From Solirubrobacter sp963798325 (GTDB lineage: Bacteria; Actinomycetota; Thermoleophilia; Solirubrobacterales; Solirubrobacteraceae), in assembly GCA_963798325.1 (NCBI GenBank), contig CAWCSS010000001.1:434001-498000 (forward strand): 64,000 nucleotides of DNA, given 5' to 3'. Positions 61,630-64,000 of this stretch are shown piece by piece (position 1 is the first letter of the stretch; every line of letters starts with the position of its first letter). The notes under the pieces are model-generated. The model searched no databases, was not told the origin of the DNA, and saw only the letters and a program-made list of their open reading frames with translations. The position numbers and the translations under genes were made by a program.

Positions 61630-62619
61630 CTAGCGGCTGACCTCCAGGGCGCGGCCGAGGAAGAAGATCCCGGGCCTGGTCTCGAAGCCGTCGCTGGGGT
61701 TCTCGCGGAGCGTCGAGGAGCGGATCGCGAGCACGCCGGTCCGGTCGTTGGAGACGAAGAACACCGCCCCGCCGCCCTCGCGCGCGTGGTTCTCGCTCAT
61801 GCGCGCGCCCGCGAGCAGCACCCGGAAGCGGTTGCCGTCGAAGTACAGCGCGCCGCCTGAGCCGCCGCCGGGCGTGCCCGCGCGGGCGGGGTTGGCGCCG
61901 CGCCCGATCGCCCGGTTGTGGGTGAAGGTGCTGTTGTAGATCGACCACGAGACGCCGATGCTGCTCAGCGCCGCGCCGTTGCTGCAGACGCCCTGGGTGA
62001 ACGTGCTCCCGGCGACCGTGACCGGCCGGCCGCGGTATTGCGAGAGCGCGCGCACGGCGCCGCCGCCGAGGTCCGGGCCGGTGGCATCGCAGCGGTTGCC
62101 GGTGAACGACGACGCGACGATCTTCAGCCGCCCGCCGCGGACGAAGATCGCGCCGCCTCCCCCGCCCTCGTCGGTCTCCCCCGTCGAGTTGCCGCGCGCG
62201 AACGTGAGGTTCTGCACCACCAGCCGCGGCGTGGCCTGATCGTCACAGTGCAACGTGGTCCAGGTCTGGCGCCGGTCGCAGGTGTTCTGGTAGAGGATCC
62301 GGCGCTTCCCGCCGCCGCTGAGCGTGACCAGCCCGCGCCCGTCGAGCACCACCTGGCGGCTCGTGTTGACCACCCTGGCGGTCTGGCGCAACTCGATCCG
62401 CACCGGCTTTGGCCCGCAGCGGAAGCGGATGATCCCGCCCTTGGCGACGGCCCGCACCACCGCCTGGGAGGTACAGCTGCGGGCGGTGCCGGCGCCGACC
62501 CACCGATCCGGGTGCGACGTGTCGACCGCGCGCGCGTCACGCGGCACCACGACGTCCGCGCCGGCCGGAACGGCGCCGAGCGCGAGCAGGAGGATCACGC
62601 TCAGGGCGACACGGGCCAT
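61630..62619 (-). CDS. secreted right-handed beta-helix repeat protein
   Basis: A 329-residue protein with an N-terminal signal peptide (ARVALSVILLLALGAVPAGADVVV, cleavage likely near GADV). The body has parallel beta-helix coils: VVLDGRGLVTLSGGG, LVVQNLTFARGNSTGE, GGAIFVRGGRLKIVASSFTGN and GGALYFDGNRFRVLLAGARM, as in pectate-lyase-like and polymorphic outer-surface proteins. No catalytic site is evident. I chose the ATG at 62619; its 5' end overlaps the methyltransferase gene by 19 bp. Confidence 0.88.
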   Translation of the reverse strand: MARVALSVILLLALGAVPAGADVVVPRDARAVDTSHPDRWVGAGTARSCTSQAVVRAVAKGGIIRFRCGPKPVRIELRQTARVVNTSRQVVLDGRGLVTLSGGGKRRILYQNTCDRRQTWTTLHCDDQATPRLVVQNLTFARGNSTGETDEGGGGGAIFVRGGRLKIVASSFTGNRCDATGPDLGGGAVRALSQYRGRPVTVAGSTFTQGVCSNGAALSSIGVSWSIYNSTFTHNRAIGRGANPARAGTPGGGSGGALYFDGNRFRVLLAGARMSENHAREGGGAVFFVSNDRTGVLAIRSSTLRENPSDGFETRPGIFFLGRALEVSR

Positions 62620-63338
62620 GGAGCGGCAGCGTAGTGGCACTCCGTGCGCATGGTGAGCACGCATTCCGGCGGCGCGAGCGCCCGCATTTCGGTGAGCAGC
62701 GCGTCGCGGTCCGGCGCGGTGGCGGCGAAGGCCATCGAGGCCAGGTAGTCGACGAACGCGTCCCGGGTGAGCGTGACCTCGTGGCCGAACGCACGGTATT
62801 GCAGCGCGGGCAGCGCCTGCTTCCACACGCCGCGGCTGACCCGGCGGCGCGGCGGCAGCGTGCGGGCGTTGCGCGCGTCGGTCAGCGCGGCCAGCTCGGG
62901 CGCCTCCGGCTCGGTGCGCACGCCGGTGTTCCAGATCACGGCGAGCCCTCCCCCGGGCCGCAGCACGCGGCGCAGCTCCGCCACCGCCGCCGGCCCGTCG
63001 AACCAGTGGAACGCGTTGCCGACGACCACCGCGTCGACCGAGGCGTCCGGCAACGGGATCGCCTCCGCGGTGCCGTCGAGCGCCTCCACGCCGATCAGCG
63101 CGCGCATCGCCGCCGACGGCTCGACCGCCACCACCGACCCGACCAGCGGGGCGAAGGCACGGGCGAGCTGCCCGGTACCGGCGGCGAGATCGAGCAGGCG
63201 GCTGCCGCGGTCGAGTCCCAGCGCCTGCACGATGAACGGCGCCAGCTCGGGCGCGTAGCCGGGGCGTCCCCGCTCGTAGAGCGCGGCGGCCTCGGGGGAA
63301 GCCCCGAAGCCGCGTTCCGCCAGCGGGTCGCGTGCCAT
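62601..63338 (-). CDS. class I SAM-dependent methyltransferase
   Basis: A 245-residue methyltransferase: ALYERGRPGYAPELAPFI, SAM motif I LLDLAAGTGQLARAFAP, VVAVEPSAAMRAL, VDAVVVGNAFHWFDG and LRRVLRPGGGLAVIWNT. This matches the common SAM methyltransferase type 11 pattern in actinobacteria. The substrate is unknown. It probably shares a transcript with the beta-helix gene. Confidence 0.9.
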   Translation of the reverse strand: MARDPLAERGFGASPEAAALYERGRPGYAPELAPFIVQALGLDRGSRLLDLAAGTGQLARAFAPLVGSVVAVEPSAAMRALIGVEALDGTAEAIPLPDASVDAVVVGNAFHWFDGPAAVAELRRVLRPGGGLAVIWNTGVRTEPEAPELAALTDARNARTLPPRRRVSRGVWKQALPALQYRAFGHEVTLTRDAFVDYLASMAFAATAPDRDALLTEMRALAPPECVLTMRTECHYAAAPWPVSP

Positions 63339-63441
63339 CTTCGGAGTGTCGCGCGAAAGACGATCAAGGACTACATCGACGACGGGCCACGGCGGCGCCG
63401 GCGCGGTCCGGAGAACCGTCGTCCGGTTGCCGGGCGTGGCA

Positions 63442-63492
63442 CCGCGAGTGTCGAGTTGGTCAACCAGTGGTTGACCAAGTCGACACTCGCGG
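63442..63492. repeat. inverted repeat, copy 3 of the CGCGAGTGTCGA family
   Basis: A near-perfect palindrome: 13 bp CCGCGAGTGTCGA / TCGACACTCGCGG, one G-G mismatch, then 11 bp TTGGTCAACCA / TGGTTGACCAA around a single base. It lies 14 bp past the stop of the leftward FtsX-like gene and can act as its terminator. It shares its core with copies at 6608 and 32274, and GTGGTTGAC with copy 2. Confidence 0.85.
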
Positions 63493-63506
63493 CTCGCCAG
63501 CGGGTG

Positions 63507-64000
63507 CTACTCGGTGGTCACCGCCCGCAACACATCGACCTTCGACGCCCGGCGCGCGGGCGGGATCGCCGCGACGACGCCCGCCACCCCAGCCAGCACG
63601 AAGAACGTGATCAGCGTGGGGATCGGGAGGATGAACACGAAGCCCTGCGACGCCAGCGGCCGCGACACGACGAGGGCGAACACGATGCCCAGGACGATGC
63701 CGAGGATCGCGCCGATGCCGGCGGTGATCACCGACTCGGCGCGGACCATGCGGCGGACCTGCTTGCGCGACATCCCGACCGCGCGGAGCATGCCGAGCTC
63801 GCGGGTGCGCTCGTGCACGGACAGCGCGAGCGTGTTCACGATGCCCAGCAGGGCGACGATGATCGACAGCAGCAGCAGGCCGTAGACGAGGCCCAGCAGC
63901 TGGTTGATCTGCTTGCGCAGCTCGTCCGTGAACTGCGTGGTGGTCAGGGCGTCCGCCGACGGGAACGCCTTCAGGGACTTGTTCGCGGCGGTGGCGATCT
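63507..64000 (-). CDS. FtsX/MacB-like ABC transporter permease, C-terminal part
   Basis: The open frame continues to the window edge, so only the last ~164 residues are seen. Three membrane helices are visible, with the FtsX-family signature NTLALSVHERTRELGMLRAVGM and the end PPARRASKVDVLRAVTTE. The part upstream (LKAFPSADALTTTQFTDEL) is the typical end of the periplasmic-side domain. Such permeases pair with an ATPase, which should lie upstream outside the window. Confidence 0.9.
   Translation of the reverse strand, partial: IATAANKSLKAFPSADALTTTQFTDELRKQINQLLGLVYGLLLLSIIVALLGIVNTLALSVHERTRELGMLRAVGMSRKQVRRMVRAESVITAGIGAILGIVLGIVFALVVSRPLASQGFVFILPIPTLITFFVLAGVAGVVAAIPPARRASKVDVLRAVTTE

Overview
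The window is about 72% G+C, uses many GTG and TTG starts, and packs its genes in overlapping operons. Gene content and order point to an actinobacterium. A member of the Thermoleophilia (Solirubrobacter/Conexibacter-like) is my best guess, from gene neighbourhood and protein style only. No rRNA, tRNA, CRISPR array, phage genes or transposase was found.

The backbone is a long leftward housekeeping supercluster from about 45.5 kb down to 6.9 kb: rpmB, fakA, recG, rsmD, coaD, a SepIVA-like gene, yceD, rpmF, plsX, acpP, rnc, smc, ftsY, ffh, rpsP, khpA, rimM, trmD, rplS, lepB, rnhB, yraN, comM, dprA. It covers ribosome assembly, tRNA modification, protein export, phospholipid and fatty-acid initiation, CoA synthesis, chromosome condensation, recombination and DNA uptake. 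Cargo genes, many rightward, are wedged into it: a transhydrogenase (sthA) with an SPFH/NfeD pair, an acyl-CoA synthetase operon, an acylphosphatase, a coiled-coil nuclease-like protein, an arylamine N-acetyltransferase, an ABC exporter, an RraA-like protein, LtrA, and an amino-acid permease with a tandem Usp protein.

Left of the cluster (0-6 kb) lie a HAD fragment, an alpha/beta hydrolase, ilvD, thiD and a circularly permuted ATP-grasp protein. Right of it (45.5-51 kb) are a PknB-like receptor kinase and the riboflavin operon ribD-ribE-ribBA-ribH. From 51 to 64 kb comes a cell-surface/glycan region: a SanA-like protein, three GT-C type membrane glycosyltransferase-like proteins, a GT2 transferase with a coupled methyltransferase, a flippase, an ECF sigma factor with a membrane partner, an F420-type oxidoreductase, a secreted beta-helix protein and an FtsX-like permease cut by the window edge.

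The most unusual content is not ordinary coding sequence. (1) A short dispersed C-rich element sits directly behind stop codons at gene junctions, including three 35-bp tandem copies at 56.6 kb. (2) Three long inverted repeats share the core CGCGAGTGTCGA at 3' ends of genes. (3) Three 0.5-0.6 kb low-complexity GC arrays with 14-bp or 31-bp periods lie at cargo joints. (4) A hexapeptide-repeat protein with a cysteine ladder is translationally coupled to smc. (5) A perfect 18-bp palindrome lies in the predicted rib promoter. (6) Four genes (smc, ribBA, a GT-C gene and a hypothetical) each carry exactly one extra base, which looks more like sequencing insertions than biology.
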